55,881 nucleotides of DNA from CAYVXE01 sp964455375 (GCA_964455375.1 CAYVXE010000019.1:1-55881), one strand, 5' to 3'; positions 43,929 through 53,404 are shown, numbered from the stretch's first letter. Made by a program: numbers and translations. The notes: a model not told the origin generated them from the sequence alone.

Positions 43929-44204
43929 TTATGAGTCTTCTGATTTTACCGATGGTTTCTTTTCAGGTTTCTGGGTACTCGCTGTATCCTTTTTGGAACC
44001 ATTGGATGAAGAATTATCGGAATTCTTGTAATCCGTAATATAAAAACCCGAGCCCTTGAAAATCAACCCGTTTCCGCCGCTAATCATGCGCTGGACTGCA
44101 TGAGTACCACATTGAGGACAGACTTTAACCGGTTCCGCTTTAATACTCTGAAATTCCTCAAATTTATGTCCACAGGCTTTGCAGAAATACTCGTAAGTCG
44201 GCAT
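43929..44204 (-). CDS. FmdB-family zinc-ribbon protein
   Basis: A 91-residue regulatory-type zinc ribbon. Two CxxC pairs (YFCKACGHKF and VCPQCGTHA) form the zinc site, and MISGGNGLIFKGSGFYITDY is the conserved FmdB continuation. The tail is Lys/Ser/Pro-rich. FmdB proteins are assumed to be regulators but no target is known. GGAAGATG precedes the ATG. Confidence 0.9.
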   Translation of the reverse strand: MPTYEYFCKACGHKFEEFQSIKAEPVKVCPQCGTHAVQRMISGGNGLIFKGSGFYITDYKNSDNSSSNGSKKDTASTQKPEKKPSVKSEDS

Positions 44205-44509
44205 TACATCTTCCTTTCAAATATCTAACATCATAAACTTATTAAGATAAACATATTATAGACAAGTTTCAATGGTCTATTTCAATTAACAATACTGCCA
44301 TCGAAAAAGTCGAAATTAAATAAATTTTCATGCTGATCGCAGGCTAAGTATGATTTAAAAACAATGAATTACAGCTTTCGGCGCCGCTCATACTGAAGCA
44401 GGAAACGACTTTTTCGACGGTCTCAACCAGTGATTGACCAAAAACATGACATTTTTCGTAACAGGTGATACAATAGCTGAGAAATGTTCCCGGTCAATCG
44501 ACGAACCTA
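44205..44509. other. 305-bp intergenic region with a 12-bp inverted repeat
   Basis: TCGAAAAAGTCG (44301-44312) and its exact complement CGACTTTTTCGA (44406-44417) are 93 bases apart. Otherwise no gene or clear terminator is seen. It separates the HtrA gene from the zinc-ribbon gene, both read leftward. Confidence 0.5.
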
Positions 44510-46027
44510 TTATTTTTCAGGAACCTTCATGGCGATAAAGTGGTTGTTCTTCTGGCGCCTGACCTGAAACAGAACGATATCGCCTTCCCTCAGTTCTCCA
44601 ATAATTTTTTCAAAGTCACGTACAGATTTGACTCTTTTTTTATTGATCTGCACAATTAGATCCCCTCTTTGCAATCCCTTTTCTTCGGCTACACTACCGG
44701 ACTCAACGTTGGTTACAAACACACCCTCGACATTTTCATAACCAAATCGTTCTATGATTTGATCCGTCAGATTTGTAACGTCAATGCCCAGTTTCCCGGA
44801 AATATCGCTTTGAGACCGCTTACCGGGCTTCTCTTCAGGAGAACCGGAACGCTCCTCTAATGTAACATCCAAATTTTTCCTCTTACCATCTCTTACAATT
44901 GTGAGAGTCACAGTTTCATCCGGAGCATAAGAGGCGATCAAATTTGTCAGCGATTGATGATCATCGATGTCCTTACCGTTGACGGCAATGATCACATCAT
45001 ATTCTTTTAATCCTGCTCTGTCAGCCGGTGTGCCTTCAACAACTTTCGTGACCACTGCCCCGTGATTCTCCTTAAGATGGAGCGCCTGGCTCAACTCCTC
45101 ATCAGGTGTTTCGATGTAGACGCCAAGATACCCCCGTACCACTTTGCCTTTGGAGATGAGATCATCCATCACTCGTTTTGCCAAATTGACTGGAATAGCA
45201 AACCCGATTCCAACATTTCCTCCACCATTGCCGGCATAAATGGCTGAGTTAATTCCTACCAGCTCACCACGTATATTCACAAGAGCCCCTCCGCTGTTCC
45301 CGGGGTTAATGGCAGCATCGGTTTGAATAAAGTCCTGATAAGTCAACTCACGGCTTAAGTTTAAGGAACGGCCTTTTGCGCTGATAATCCCTGACGTTAC
45401 CGTATGGCTTAAATTCAAACTAAACGGATTGCCGATTGCCAGAACCCATTCGCCGACCTCTAATTTATCCGAATCACCCAACCGGATAGAAGGAAGGTTG
45501 GTTCGATCGATTTTAACCACCGCCAGATCACTTGCCGGATCGGTCCCTACAATTTCCGCATTATAGCTTTTCTTATCGATCACAACATTTACTTCATCCG
45601 CATCTTTCACAACATGGTAGTTGGTGAGAATGTAACCCTCGGGCGAAACGATGACTCCCGAACCAAGGCCTTGTTGTTTGCGTTTACGTCCCCCATCACC
45701 ATTCGGAGTACGAAAAAATCTTTTGAAAAAATCATCGTTGTGGAAAAAGTTAGAAAACGGATCCTGCACTTTAACAACTTTTTCGCTGGTAATGGACACC
45801 ACAGTTGGTGTCACTCTTTTGGCGATTGCAACAAAAGCACGGCTTGTGCTTTCTATATCTTCGTTGGGAGTTAATGCTGCTTCCGTATTCATGGCGGGTT
45901 GCTCGATTCTATTTTCAGCAAACCCATTTTGAGTAAAATTAAAATTCGATGCCAGAACCAAACCAATGACAATGCCCAAAAAAATTGAAATTGCAATGAT
46001 GAGGATTTTTTTATTTCTGAGGTTCAT
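44510..46027 (-). CDS. htrA: HtrA/DegP-family serine protease
   Basis: A 505-residue periplasmic protease and chaperone. An N-terminal membrane helix (KILIIAISIFLGIVIGLVLA) anchors or exports it. The trypsin-like domain has H138 in NYHVV, D167 in SDLAVVKI and S245 in PGNSGG. Two PDZ domains follow (about 290-390 with GYLGVYI and 410-500 with LGIDVTNLTDQIIERF). It degrades or refolds misfolded envelope proteins. GGAGGG gives a good ribosome site. A second HtrA (47517-49013) lies two genes upstream. Confidence 0.96.
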   Translation of the reverse strand: MNLRNKKILIIAISIFLGIVIGLVLASNFNFTQNGFAENRIEQPAMNTEAALTPNEDIESTSRAFVAIAKRVTPTVVSITSEKVVKVQDPFSNFFHNDDFFKRFFRTPNGDGGRKRKQQGLGSGVIVSPEGYILTNYHVVKDADEVNVVIDKKSYNAEIVGTDPASDLAVVKIDRTNLPSIRLGDSDKLEVGEWVLAIGNPFSLNLSHTVTSGIISAKGRSLNLSRELTYQDFIQTDAAINPGNSGGALVNIRGELVGINSAIYAGNGGGNVGIGFAIPVNLAKRVMDDLISKGKVVRGYLGVYIETPDEELSQALHLKENHGAVVTKVVEGTPADRAGLKEYDVIIAVNGKDIDDHQSLTNLIASYAPDETVTLTIVRDGKRKNLDVTLEERSGSPEEKPGKRSQSDISGKLGIDVTNLTDQIIERFGYENVEGVFVTNVESGSVAEEKGLQRGDLIVQINKKRVKSVRDFEKIIGELREGDIVLFQVRRQKNNHFIAMKVPEK

Positions 46028-46150
46028 GCATTTACCCTCCGGTAATTTAACAATTTAATGTAATTATTTGATTTACTGTAATCAAACCTGCTGTATAATC
46101 AAATAGTTCCCCATAACTCAATTAATTCCATCTGGACACCTTTTACAAAT

Positions 46151-47038
46151 CTACTTTACTTTGATTTTTACGTACTGATCTCCCCGGGAACTGTTTTGAC
46201 GAATCCCCATGCCTTTCAATCGGAATGTTTTATCTCCTTTGGTTTTTGCCGGAATTTTAAGCTCAACTGTATTTCCATAAATCGTCTTCACTCGAATTTT
46301 GGTGCCGTTTTTTGCTTTCTTTTTTTCGAGCGGTATCTCGCAGTAAACATCCAACCCCCTTCTGGTGAAAAAACGATGCTCGTTTATTTGAATGGTTAAG
46401 ATTAAATCACCGGCAGGCTGACCCGTCGTTCCAGGATACCCCTGTCCTTTGAGTTTAATTTTTTTGTTATTTGTCGTCGCTGGTGATAGTGTAATCGAAT
46501 ACGTTTTTTGTTTTTCTGATACAAAAAAAGAAACTTTTCCCCCTTTTGCTGCCGTTTCAAAAGGAACATGTAGATGCACGTGAATGTCCTGCCCCTTCAC
46601 CGGGCGTTGCTGGCGTTGCTGAAATCCATTTCCCTTTTCAAACATTTGACCGAATATATCCCCTAAACCGCCAAATCCAAAAAGTTCGTTAAGATTAAAA
46701 TCTGCTTGACCGTGTGTCCGGCGAGAACCGGATTTTGAATGCCTAAAGAGATCATTCAGGTCAATATGAACTCCCTGAAAATTTGAAGATTGAAACGGAT
46801 CGGAATGTCCACTGCTAAAACCATATTTTCTTAAATGATCATATTGCTTACGTTTTTTTTCATCTCGCAAAACACTGTAAGCTTCGGAAATTTCCTTAAA
46901 TTTATTTTCAGCATGTTTATTCCCGCGGTGTTTGTCGGGGTGAAATTCCTTCGCCAATTTGCGATACGCCTTTTTTATGGTTTCTTTGTCAGCGCTTTCC
47001 TCAACACCCAATATTTTGTAATAATCTTTATTTTCCAT
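46151..47038 (-). CDS. DnaJ/CbpA-like co-chaperone without zinc finger
   Basis: A 295-residue J-domain protein. J domain about 4-68 with HPD (33-35) in EFHPDKHRGN and the stretch YSVLRDEKKRKQYDHL. A Gly/Phe-rich linker (GFGGLGDIFGQMFEKGNGFQ) leads directly to the C-terminal substrate-binding domains (KLKGQGYPGTTGQPAGDLIL). The cysteine zinc finger of DnaJ is absent, as in CbpA. It should stimulate DnaK, encoded nearby. ATG 47038 is preferred to the TTG at 47050. Confidence 0.93.
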   Translation of the reverse strand: MENKDYYKILGVEESADKETIKKAYRKLAKEFHPDKHRGNKHAENKFKEISEAYSVLRDEKKRKQYDHLRKYGFSSGHSDPFQSSNFQGVHIDLNDLFRHSKSGSRRTHGQADFNLNELFGFGGLGDIFGQMFEKGNGFQQRQQRPVKGQDIHVHLHVPFETAAKGGKVSFFVSEKQKTYSITLSPATTNNKKIKLKGQGYPGTTGQPAGDLILTIQINEHRFFTRRGLDVYCEIPLEKKKAKNGTKIRVKTIYGNTVELKIPAKTKGDKTFRLKGMGIRQNSSRGDQYVKIKVK

Positions 47039-47516
47039 CCGCTCATTCAAATCTACGGTTCACTAATTGTCTAAATGTCAACATCCGACAGTAAATGTGC
47101 AATTTATATGCCAACTCATACAACAAATATCTATCAAACTAATTTTATAGATGTTACGATAATTTTACCCATCTTCCTGTACGTTGTTTCCAGTATTTTT
47201 TTCGCTTCGGTTTGCGCCAAAGTGTCAAACAAAAAAAAGCTAATCTAAAAGTCTGCCGTCACACATCTTTTAAAACATATATGTTCAAAAGAATGCTAAG
47301 CCAGAATAAAAAAAAAGACTTTGAAATTAGCTTTCCAGAGAGTTTAAAGATACTCTTTTTCGTGAGTGCCCGACTAAGAATATTGGTTTTACTCACAAAT
47401 CAGTCATAATGCGAGTCTGACCATGGGCCTACAACTCATCTGTACATCCGGTAAAAAATGCCGGATTACTCGGGATGCTTGTCGCCTTTTGACGAAACAG
47501 GAAACTTTAATTCTTT
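47039..47516. other. 478-bp intergenic region, no gene recognised
   Basis: It separates the two minus-strand genes for the DnaJ-like protein and the second HtrA. A plus-strand frame (47212-47409) has no ribosome site and unusual composition. A small palindrome ATCCGG-CCGGAT is near 47447-47467. I see no other structure. Confidence 0.4.
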
Positions 47517-49013
47517 TTATTTTTTTTCGGGAATTTTAATGAAAAAACGGGTTGTTTCATTTGCCCTTGAAACGGTCATAATGACCACTGATCCTTCATC
47601 AAGATGATCGATAACATCGTAGAAATCATTTTCACTCTTTACGGATTGATTGTCGACACTTAAAATGACATCATTTTCAGACAAGCCGGCTTCATCAGCA
47701 GGGCTCCAACGCTCGACCCTGGTCACCACCACTCCCGACTTCCCGGAATAATTGAGTCTGGCGGCAACATCAAGGGTCAGCTCATCTACCTGCAAACCTA
47801 AATGATCAAAAGACTCCGTTGCCTTCCCCAAAGTGGTTACAGGTATTTGTTCTTTTCTTGTTCCAAGCTGTACCATGAAGGAATATTTTTTCCCATTTCG
47901 CAAAAGAGTTAACGTGATCCTATCGCCTGCACTCTTACCGGCAATAATGGCTTGCACTTGATTGCTCTTCTTCACTTTCTGCCCATCGATTTTCAAGAGA
48001 ACATCTTTTGCGTGAACACCGGCCAGATCTGCTGCTTCTCCTTTTAAAACCTGACTCACAAAAACACCTTGCGGATGATCCATTCCCAAAGCCTCGGCCT
48101 TCTTTTTATCAATATTTTGCATGGCAATGCCGAGATAGCCTCGATCCACTTTGCCCTTACGAATCAAATCACCCATGATTTTCTGAGCCAAATTTATTGG
48201 AATAGCAAAGCCAAAACCAGCATTATATCCGGTTTCCGTTGCAATAGCTGTATTTACCCCAATCACTTCGCCACGCAAGTTTACCAACGCTCCCCCACTG
48301 TTGCCAGGATTTATGGCTGCATCAGTCTGAATAAAATTTTCAATACTGTATTGATCCTTCAAAATATCGATTTGCCGATTTTTTGCACTAATTATGCCGG
48401 CAGTTACGGTTGAACGTAATTCGAGCGGGTTTCCCACAGCTAAAACCCATTCACCAACTCTGGATTTACTGGAATCGCCAAGTTTTGCCACGGGTAAATC
48501 ATCGGCATCTATTTTAATGACCGCAACCTCCGTGTATGGATCCATCCCGACGATTTTACCATCAAATTCACGATCATCGGCCAAAATCACTCTGAGCCTC
48601 CGCGCCTCATTGATAACATGCACATTGGTGAGAATGAATCCGTCTTTGGAAACGATGATCCCCGACCCCGAGCCCCGTTGGCGATATTCCCGGGGGATTT
48701 TAAATTTGAAATAATCGCGCAATTCATCGTTATCGTGATATTTTTTCAGATCTGACGAATGAATAATTCTCGTACTCTGAATACTTACAACCACAGGTAC
48801 AATCATTTCAGAAATATAAATGAACGCCTCTCCCGTATTTTGTAATTGCAGCAACTTTTCGGAAATCTGTTCCTGGGATCCTAAGACAACATTTTCTACC
48901 GGAACATATTTATGAAAGGAATCCGTCGTGTTAAATCGCAATGAGAAAACAAGACCGATCAAAATCCCGACAAATAAAATGGGTATGACAAAACCAATTC
49001 GTTTTCCGAACAT
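47517..49013 (-). CDS. HtrA/DegP-family protein with Glu in place of the catalytic Asp
   Basis: A 498-residue paralogue of the HtrA at 44510-46027. The membrane helix (IGFVIPILFVGILIGLVFSL), protease domain and two PDZ domains are all present. From the ATG at 49013 (AGAGGT upstream; an earlier TTG at 49034 is less likely), the triad positions read H132 in NVHVI, E162 in PYTEVAVIKI and S239 in PGNSGG. Glu at the Asp position is a conservative but unusual change that may weaken proteolysis, leaving a chaperone-like or peptide-sensing role. It lies 17 bp after the small membrane protein gene. Confidence 0.92.
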   Translation of the reverse strand: MFGKRIGFVIPILFVGILIGLVFSLRFNTTDSFHKYVPVENVVLGSQEQISEKLLQLQNTGEAFIYISEMIVPVVVSIQSTRIIHSSDLKKYHDNDELRDYFKFKIPREYRQRGSGSGIIVSKDGFILTNVHVINEARRLRVILADDREFDGKIVGMDPYTEVAVIKIDADDLPVAKLGDSSKSRVGEWVLAVGNPLELRSTVTAGIISAKNRQIDILKDQYSIENFIQTDAAINPGNSGGALVNLRGEVIGVNTAIATETGYNAGFGFAIPINLAQKIMGDLIRKGKVDRGYLGIAMQNIDKKKAEALGMDHPQGVFVSQVLKGEAADLAGVHAKDVLLKIDGQKVKKSNQVQAIIAGKSAGDRITLTLLRNGKKYSFMVQLGTRKEQIPVTTLGKATESFDHLGLQVDELTLDVAARLNYSGKSGVVVTRVERWSPADEAGLSENDVILSVDNQSVKSENDFYDVIDHLDEGSVVIMTVSRANETTRFFIKIPEKK

Positions 49014-49030
49014 GTGACTACCTCTAAGAT

Positions 49031-49255
49031 TCAAATAGGCAGGTGAAATTTTTCAGCGATGTTTTTTCGGAGCCTTTTCAGGCTCTCGCTTCCCCGTTTG
49101 GGGAAAATCAACATAAAGGCAATTGCCAGGATTGCAAGTCCAGGAATAATGGGCAAAATTATTCCCGCAAAACCAAGGATTATCAGTGCAGGGATGATAA
49201 ACTTTTTTTCCTTCTGGAATGCACGTATTTCATCTAATAAAGATTTCTTCTCCAT
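49031..49255 (-). CDS. small membrane protein, possibly PGPGW type
   Basis: A 74-residue protein with charged N-terminus (KKSLLDEIRAFQKEKKF), one long hydrophobic region (IIPALIILGFAGIILPIIPGLAILAIAFMLIF is split by PIIPG, so perhaps two helices) and a basic C-terminus (RGSESLKRLRKNIAEKF). The Pro-Gly turn between helices resembles PGPGW-type proteins. ATG 49255 is chosen over a TTG at 49279. It sits between the anti-sigma-like gene and the second HtrA in one likely operon. Confidence 0.55.
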   Translation of the reverse strand: MEKKSLLDEIRAFQKEKKFIIPALIILGFAGIILPIIPGLAILAIAFMLIFPKRGSESLKRLRKNIAEKFHLPI

Positions 49256-49275
49256 ACAATAATGGTACGTAAAGG

Positions 49276-50304
49276 TCAAGGTGAAGTTTTCATATATTTC
49301 ACCATTCTCAATAGATTTCCACTCTCATTATTTGGCTCATAGTAAAGCTCATCCATGGAACGTCTGATGATATATAAACCAAATCCCCCGGTTTGGCGCC
49401 CATCCATTGCTGATAAGACATCATAATTTTTTTTATTATTATCAAATCCTTCAAAACCTCTACCATAATCTCTCACCTGGATTTCAAATTTATCATCCGT
49501 ACAAATGACTGTAACATCAATCCAATTATCGGAGTTAGAATGGTACGCATGTTCAATGACGTTAAGGCAGGCCTCATAAACTGCAATTTTTGTTTTACCC
49601 AGTTGTTTTGTATCAAAGCCTACCTTATCCGCAATATCAACAACGAAATCACATATTGAATATAAATTTTTTATTTCACTCTTTACACGTAAATGATAGT
49701 TATTTTCCTCAGGCCGGTCATCTTTTTCTGAAACATTTTTCTGATTCCGTGCAATTTCTTCCTTTGCAACTGCTTCCGGATTCGGTTCTTCCCCATGCAC
49801 GTCCGTTTGTATATTATTACTTTGCTCAAAGGTATTCTGTATTTTTTCTATAATAGGGTCTTCAACAATATCAACAGAAGGTAATGGCTGAGTTTGGGGT
49901 TGTGTCTGAAGAGTCGACATCTGATTTATTTTTTTCCCACCCACTGCTTTTCCAAAATCATCCAGGGCATATTTTTCATCGCCTTCCAAAGACAAGTAAC
50001 TGATGGGAGCAAATGTAGCAAGATTATTCCGCGCAGATTTGGTCAGATTAATAAACTTAACATCGCCGTTTACCCGTCGCACTCGTGAGGAGGCCTCTAC
50101 AAATAATGCAATTAATGATGAAGAGGGGTACTGCACTTTCTGCATATCCAGGAGAATCTTAAAATCACGATTTTTAAAACAAATTTCGAAAGAATTATGG
50201 AGCAAAATAGAAAGGCGCTGTGGATCCTGTATATTTTCTAATCGAATGCGAACAACATGGTCGTATTCGGGTATCCGTTCAATTGGTAGATGAGTCATCG
50301 ACAT
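49276..50304 (-). CDS. STAS domain fused to RsbW-like ATPase (anti-sigma/antagonist type)
   Basis: A 342-residue protein that joins two parts normally on separate partners. Residues about 5-120 have the STAS fold pattern (FKILLDMQKVQYPSSSLIAL and VKFINLTKSARNNL), though the usual phosphorylatable Asp-Ser context is altered to QYPSSS. A Gln/Pro/Asn-rich linker (about 125-200) connects to a GHKL ATPase domain with N-box EACLNVIEHAYH, G1 DYGRGF and G2 GGFGLYIIRR. Such proteins regulate sigma factors or their antagonists by partner switching. Start uncertain (ATG 50304 or GTG 50319). Confidence 0.85.
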   Translation of the reverse strand: MSMTHLPIERIPEYDHVVRIRLENIQDPQRLSILLHNSFEICFKNRDFKILLDMQKVQYPSSSLIALFVEASSRVRRVNGDVKFINLTKSARNNLATFAPISYLSLEGDEKYALDDFGKAVGGKKINQMSTLQTQPQTQPLPSVDIVEDPIIEKIQNTFEQSNNIQTDVHGEEPNPEAVAKEEIARNQKNVSEKDDRPEENNYHLRVKSEIKNLYSICDFVVDIADKVGFDTKQLGKTKIAVYEACLNVIEHAYHSNSDNWIDVTVICTDDKFEIQVRDYGRGFEGFDNNKKNYDVLSAMDGRQTGGFGLYIIRRSMDELYYEPNNESGNLLRMVKYMKTSP

Positions 50305-50427
50305 AAGTTCAAATCTCACTTCTACAAACTATCACAATATAGTTAACTCTGTTCTTAATATGACTAAAATAGTGTATTTTTTCAACAAATATTTCTAAAA
50401 TATAAAACATCTGTACAAATTGTATTT

Positions 50428-52095
50428 TTATGACGTTCCTTCAATTTCACGTAATTTTCTTCTCAATATTTTTCCAACATTGCTTTTAGGCAGAGAATCA
50501 ATAAACTCCACAAGTTTTGGTGTCTTATATGGAGCGAGCCGTTTCTTACAATAGGCAATTATTTCCTGCTGTGTTAAAATTTCGTTTTCCTTAGGAACAA
50601 TAAAAGCCTTGACCGTTTCACCTCGATATTCATCCGGCATGCCAACCACTGCCGCCTCCAAAACTTTCGGATGCTCAAAAAGAACCTCTTCGATTTCACG
50701 GGGGAAAATATTAAATCCGCCGGCAATGATCATATCCTTTTTTCGATCCACAATGTAAAAATACCCTTCTTCATCCATTTTGGCAATATCTCCTGTAAAA
50801 AGCCAGCCATCACGCAGAATATCTTCTGTTTCCTGCTGCATATTCCAGTAACCCTGCATCACCTGAGGTCCTTTCACCGCTAGTTCACCAACTTCCCCCA
50901 CCGGTAATTTTTTCTTTGTTTCGGGATCAACAATTTTAGCATCTGTATCCGGAAGGGGAATACCGATGGAACCTTCTTTGCGTTTACCTTTAACGGGGTT
51001 CGCATGGGTTACCGGTGATGTTTCAGACAGACCATAACCTTCAACGAGTCGTCCGTTTGATATTGCTTCAAATTGTTTTGCTACTTTAATGGGTAAAGGG
51101 GCACCACCACTTAAACAAGCTTTCACCGATGACAAATCGTAATTTTTTACTTCAGGAAAATTGTTTATCGCAACATATAACGTCGGCACACCTGAGAACA
51201 AGGTCACTTTTTCGGTTTGAATCGCAGTCATCAAGCTTTTGATATTGCGTGGATCTGGAATCAAAACCATTTTTGATGCTAAAAACACGCCCATGTGCAA
51301 ACAAGTTGTCAGTCCGTAGCTATGGAAAAAAGGCAGGGCACACATAACAACTTCGTTTCCGCGGTTTATTTCACCGTACCATTGACTTATTTGAATGACA
51401 TTTGTTACCAGATTTCGATGTGTTAAGACAGCTCCTTTGGACACACCAGTTGTACCGCCTGTATATAAAAAGATGGCTGTATCTGATGGCGCTATAGATA
51501 CATTTGGCAAAGAAACCGGAAATGATTCTGAGAGCAATTCATCATACACATGGATTCCGGGACCTCTTTCAATTTTCCTCGTGTCGCCCTTTGCACTGAC
51601 TTTCAGTGAATACAATATCTTCAAATGTACAGGCAAATATGCCTGTGGTTTTGTGTAGATAATATTTTTAAGTTTGGTTTGTCCCCAAACGGCATTTATT
51701 TTCAGAGAATGACTGTTGAGTGCAATAAGTGTTTCAGCAGAACTGTCATTCAATTGATGTTTCAGCTCCCTTTGCACATATAATGGATTTGTTGGAACTA
51801 TAATGGCCCCTAATTTCAAGGTAGCAAAATGTGCAACCACATATTGAGGAATATTGGGCAACATTATTGCAACCCGGTCACCTTTTTTTACTCCAAGACG
51901 CCACAATGCTGTAGCAAACTGACTTATTTGGCGGTCTAATTCAGCGTAAGACATTTTGGCACCAAAATAGGAAAAGGCCGATTTTTCCGGAAACATCTGA
52001 ACTGTTTCCGCCATAAATTGAACCAATGTTTTTTTAGGATAATCGATGGAATGAGGTACGTTCTTTTCGTAGAATTTAAGCCAGGTTTTTTGCAT
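50428..52095 (-). CDS. long-chain fatty-acid-CoA ligase
   Basis: A 555-residue adenylate-forming enzyme, ATP- and CoA-dependent, activating fatty acids in the cytoplasm. The AMP-binding motif YTGGTTGVSKG (211-221), GYGLSETSP, and the A8-type GWLFTGDIAKMDEEGYFYIV and DRKKDMIIAGGFNIFPREIE are intact, and the catalytic Lys is in LPKSNVGKILRRKL. AAGGATT precedes the ATG. It may work with the FadL-like porin gene at 26.9 kb, although they are not adjacent. Confidence 0.95.
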   Translation of the reverse strand: MQKTWLKFYEKNVPHSIDYPKKTLVQFMAETVQMFPEKSAFSYFGAKMSYAELDRQISQFATALWRLGVKKGDRVAIMLPNIPQYVVAHFATLKLGAIIVPTNPLYVQRELKHQLNDSSAETLIALNSHSLKINAVWGQTKLKNIIYTKPQAYLPVHLKILYSLKVSAKGDTRKIERGPGIHVYDELLSESFPVSLPNVSIAPSDTAIFLYTGGTTGVSKGAVLTHRNLVTNVIQISQWYGEINRGNEVVMCALPFFHSYGLTTCLHMGVFLASKMVLIPDPRNIKSLMTAIQTEKVTLFSGVPTLYVAINNFPEVKNYDLSSVKACLSGGAPLPIKVAKQFEAISNGRLVEGYGLSETSPVTHANPVKGKRKEGSIGIPLPDTDAKIVDPETKKKLPVGEVGELAVKGPQVMQGYWNMQQETEDILRDGWLFTGDIAKMDEEGYFYIVDRKKDMIIAGGFNIFPREIEEVLFEHPKVLEAAVVGMPDEYRGETVKAFIVPKENEILTQQEIIAYCKKRLAPYKTPKLVEFIDSLPKSNVGKILRRKLREIEGTS

Positions 52096-52149
52096 TTAAA
52101 TCCTTCGCTTTCGAATTAAACCGTTGTTACAGAATCAAATAAAAAAAAA

Positions 52150-52172
52150 CACCCATCTTTAAAAGATGGGCG
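52150..52172 (-). terminator. rho-independent terminator of the TPR gene
   Basis: CGCCCATCTTT and AAAGATGGGTG (one G-T pair) are followed on the minus strand by TTTTTTTTT. It lies 25 bp after the stop at 52198 and just upstream of the acyl-CoA ligase. Confidence 0.9.
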
Positions 52173-52197
52173 TTTTACATTTTTATCACCGACGTAA

Positions 52198-53250
52198 TTA
52201 TTTGCCGCCGTATTTGTCTCTATTTTGAATCAAATCGATTTCGTAGTCAGCGGAACGTTTCCACAACCTGTCTTTTGCGGCAATCTGGAAATAACTCAAT
52301 GCTTTGTTGAATTGTCCCAAATCTTTACTTGCTTTGCCTGCTTCATAGGCGGCAGGAGCATAATTCTTTTTGTTGGCCAGAGCTTTTTGTGCTGCCACTT
52401 TTGCCTTCGAATATTTTCCTTGCTTATTATAAATTACGGCCATCCGATAATAAGGTGCAGCCCATTTCCTTTTTTTCGTCACAGAAAGAGCATTCTCCAT
52501 CGCAAGGACAGCTTCGTTTAACCGGCCCAGTTCAATGAGACTAACACCCAAACTGTAATAGGCTAAATCGTAGTCTGGTTTAATCTGTGTCGCTTTGGTA
52601 AAGTTCGCAGCGGCCTTATTATAGTTTTTCTTTTTGTTTAGATAGACCGCTCCTAATTCATAATAGGCTTTATAGGCAGACGGATCATTTTGAATTGCCG
52701 AGTTATAGGTTGAAATAGCATAATCCGGTTGATTTATCTGGCTGTACATCTTACCCAAAGCAATATAAGCCTCGACATAATTCGGGCTGTGCTCAACCGC
52801 ACTTTTGTATGCTTGAATAGCATCTTTATACTTGCGCATTTTTTTTAACGCTAATCCTTTACCATAATAAGCCTTACCGAACGTAGGATCAAGCTCAATT
52901 GCTTTATTATAATTCGCAACCGCTGTTTGGAGTTGCCCCAATTTGTAAGCGTTTAAGCCATCATTATAGGCCTTTTTTACCGCATTAATTTTTTTCATGG
53001 CATCGGCATCTGCCATCAATTTTTCATTAATGGATTTAATTTCATCCTGTATTTTCTTCCGGTCCTTCAGAAGGTTATCGTATTCATCCTTTGTGGGATT
53101 ATCTTTAAGCTTTGTATCTATTTCATGAATTTTCTGAATCAACACCTGTTTTTGTTGATTTAAATCCTGAGCTGACAATACGCCGCCCGCAATAAACGCG
53201 AAACAAAGAATAACCACAAGAAGATATCGGAATTTATCTAAATACATCAT
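52198..53250 (-). CDS. exported TPR-repeat protein
   Basis: A 350-residue protein with a signal peptide (YLLVVILCFAFIAGGVLSAQ), a coiled coil (about 30-90, QQKQVLIQKIHEIDTKLKDN) and about seven tetratricopeptide repeats: GLNAYKLGQLQTAVANYNKA, AYYGKGLALKKMRKYKDAIQ, AYIALGKMYSQINQPDYAIS, AYYELGAVYLNKKKNYNKAA, AYYSLGVSLIELGRLNEAVL, and more. The coiled coil before TPRs is like CpoB/YbgF, a division-linked periplasmic protein, although no tol-pal genes are near. ATG 53250 has GGGAGG upstream. Confidence 0.85.
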   Translation of the reverse strand: MMYLDKFRYLLVVILCFAFIAGGVLSAQDLNQQKQVLIQKIHEIDTKLKDNPTKDEYDNLLKDRKKIQDEIKSINEKLMADADAMKKINAVKKAYNDGLNAYKLGQLQTAVANYNKAIELDPTFGKAYYGKGLALKKMRKYKDAIQAYKSAVEHSPNYVEAYIALGKMYSQINQPDYAISTYNSAIQNDPSAYKAYYELGAVYLNKKKNYNKAAANFTKATQIKPDYDLAYYSLGVSLIELGRLNEAVLAMENALSVTKKRKWAAPYYRMAVIYNKQGKYSKAKVAAQKALANKKNYAPAAYEAGKASKDLGQFNKALSYFQIAAKDRLWKRSADYEIDLIQNRDKYGGK

Positions 53251-53404
53251 TACCTCCCATAATTTAATCAATTAAATATATATCGTATTTCTAATATCTA
53301 ACCAGAAACTGAAAAACATTCAATTTATTTATTTATTTAACAAAATACTTAGTAATTCAGTTTCAAAATTAAAACTATTTACAAATTTTAAAAATTAACT
53401 GGTA

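Noticed and set aside
47212..47409. 65-residue plus-strand ORF between the DnaJ-like and HtrA genes
   Set aside because: No ribosome site, random Lys/Phe-rich composition in A+T-rich DNA.
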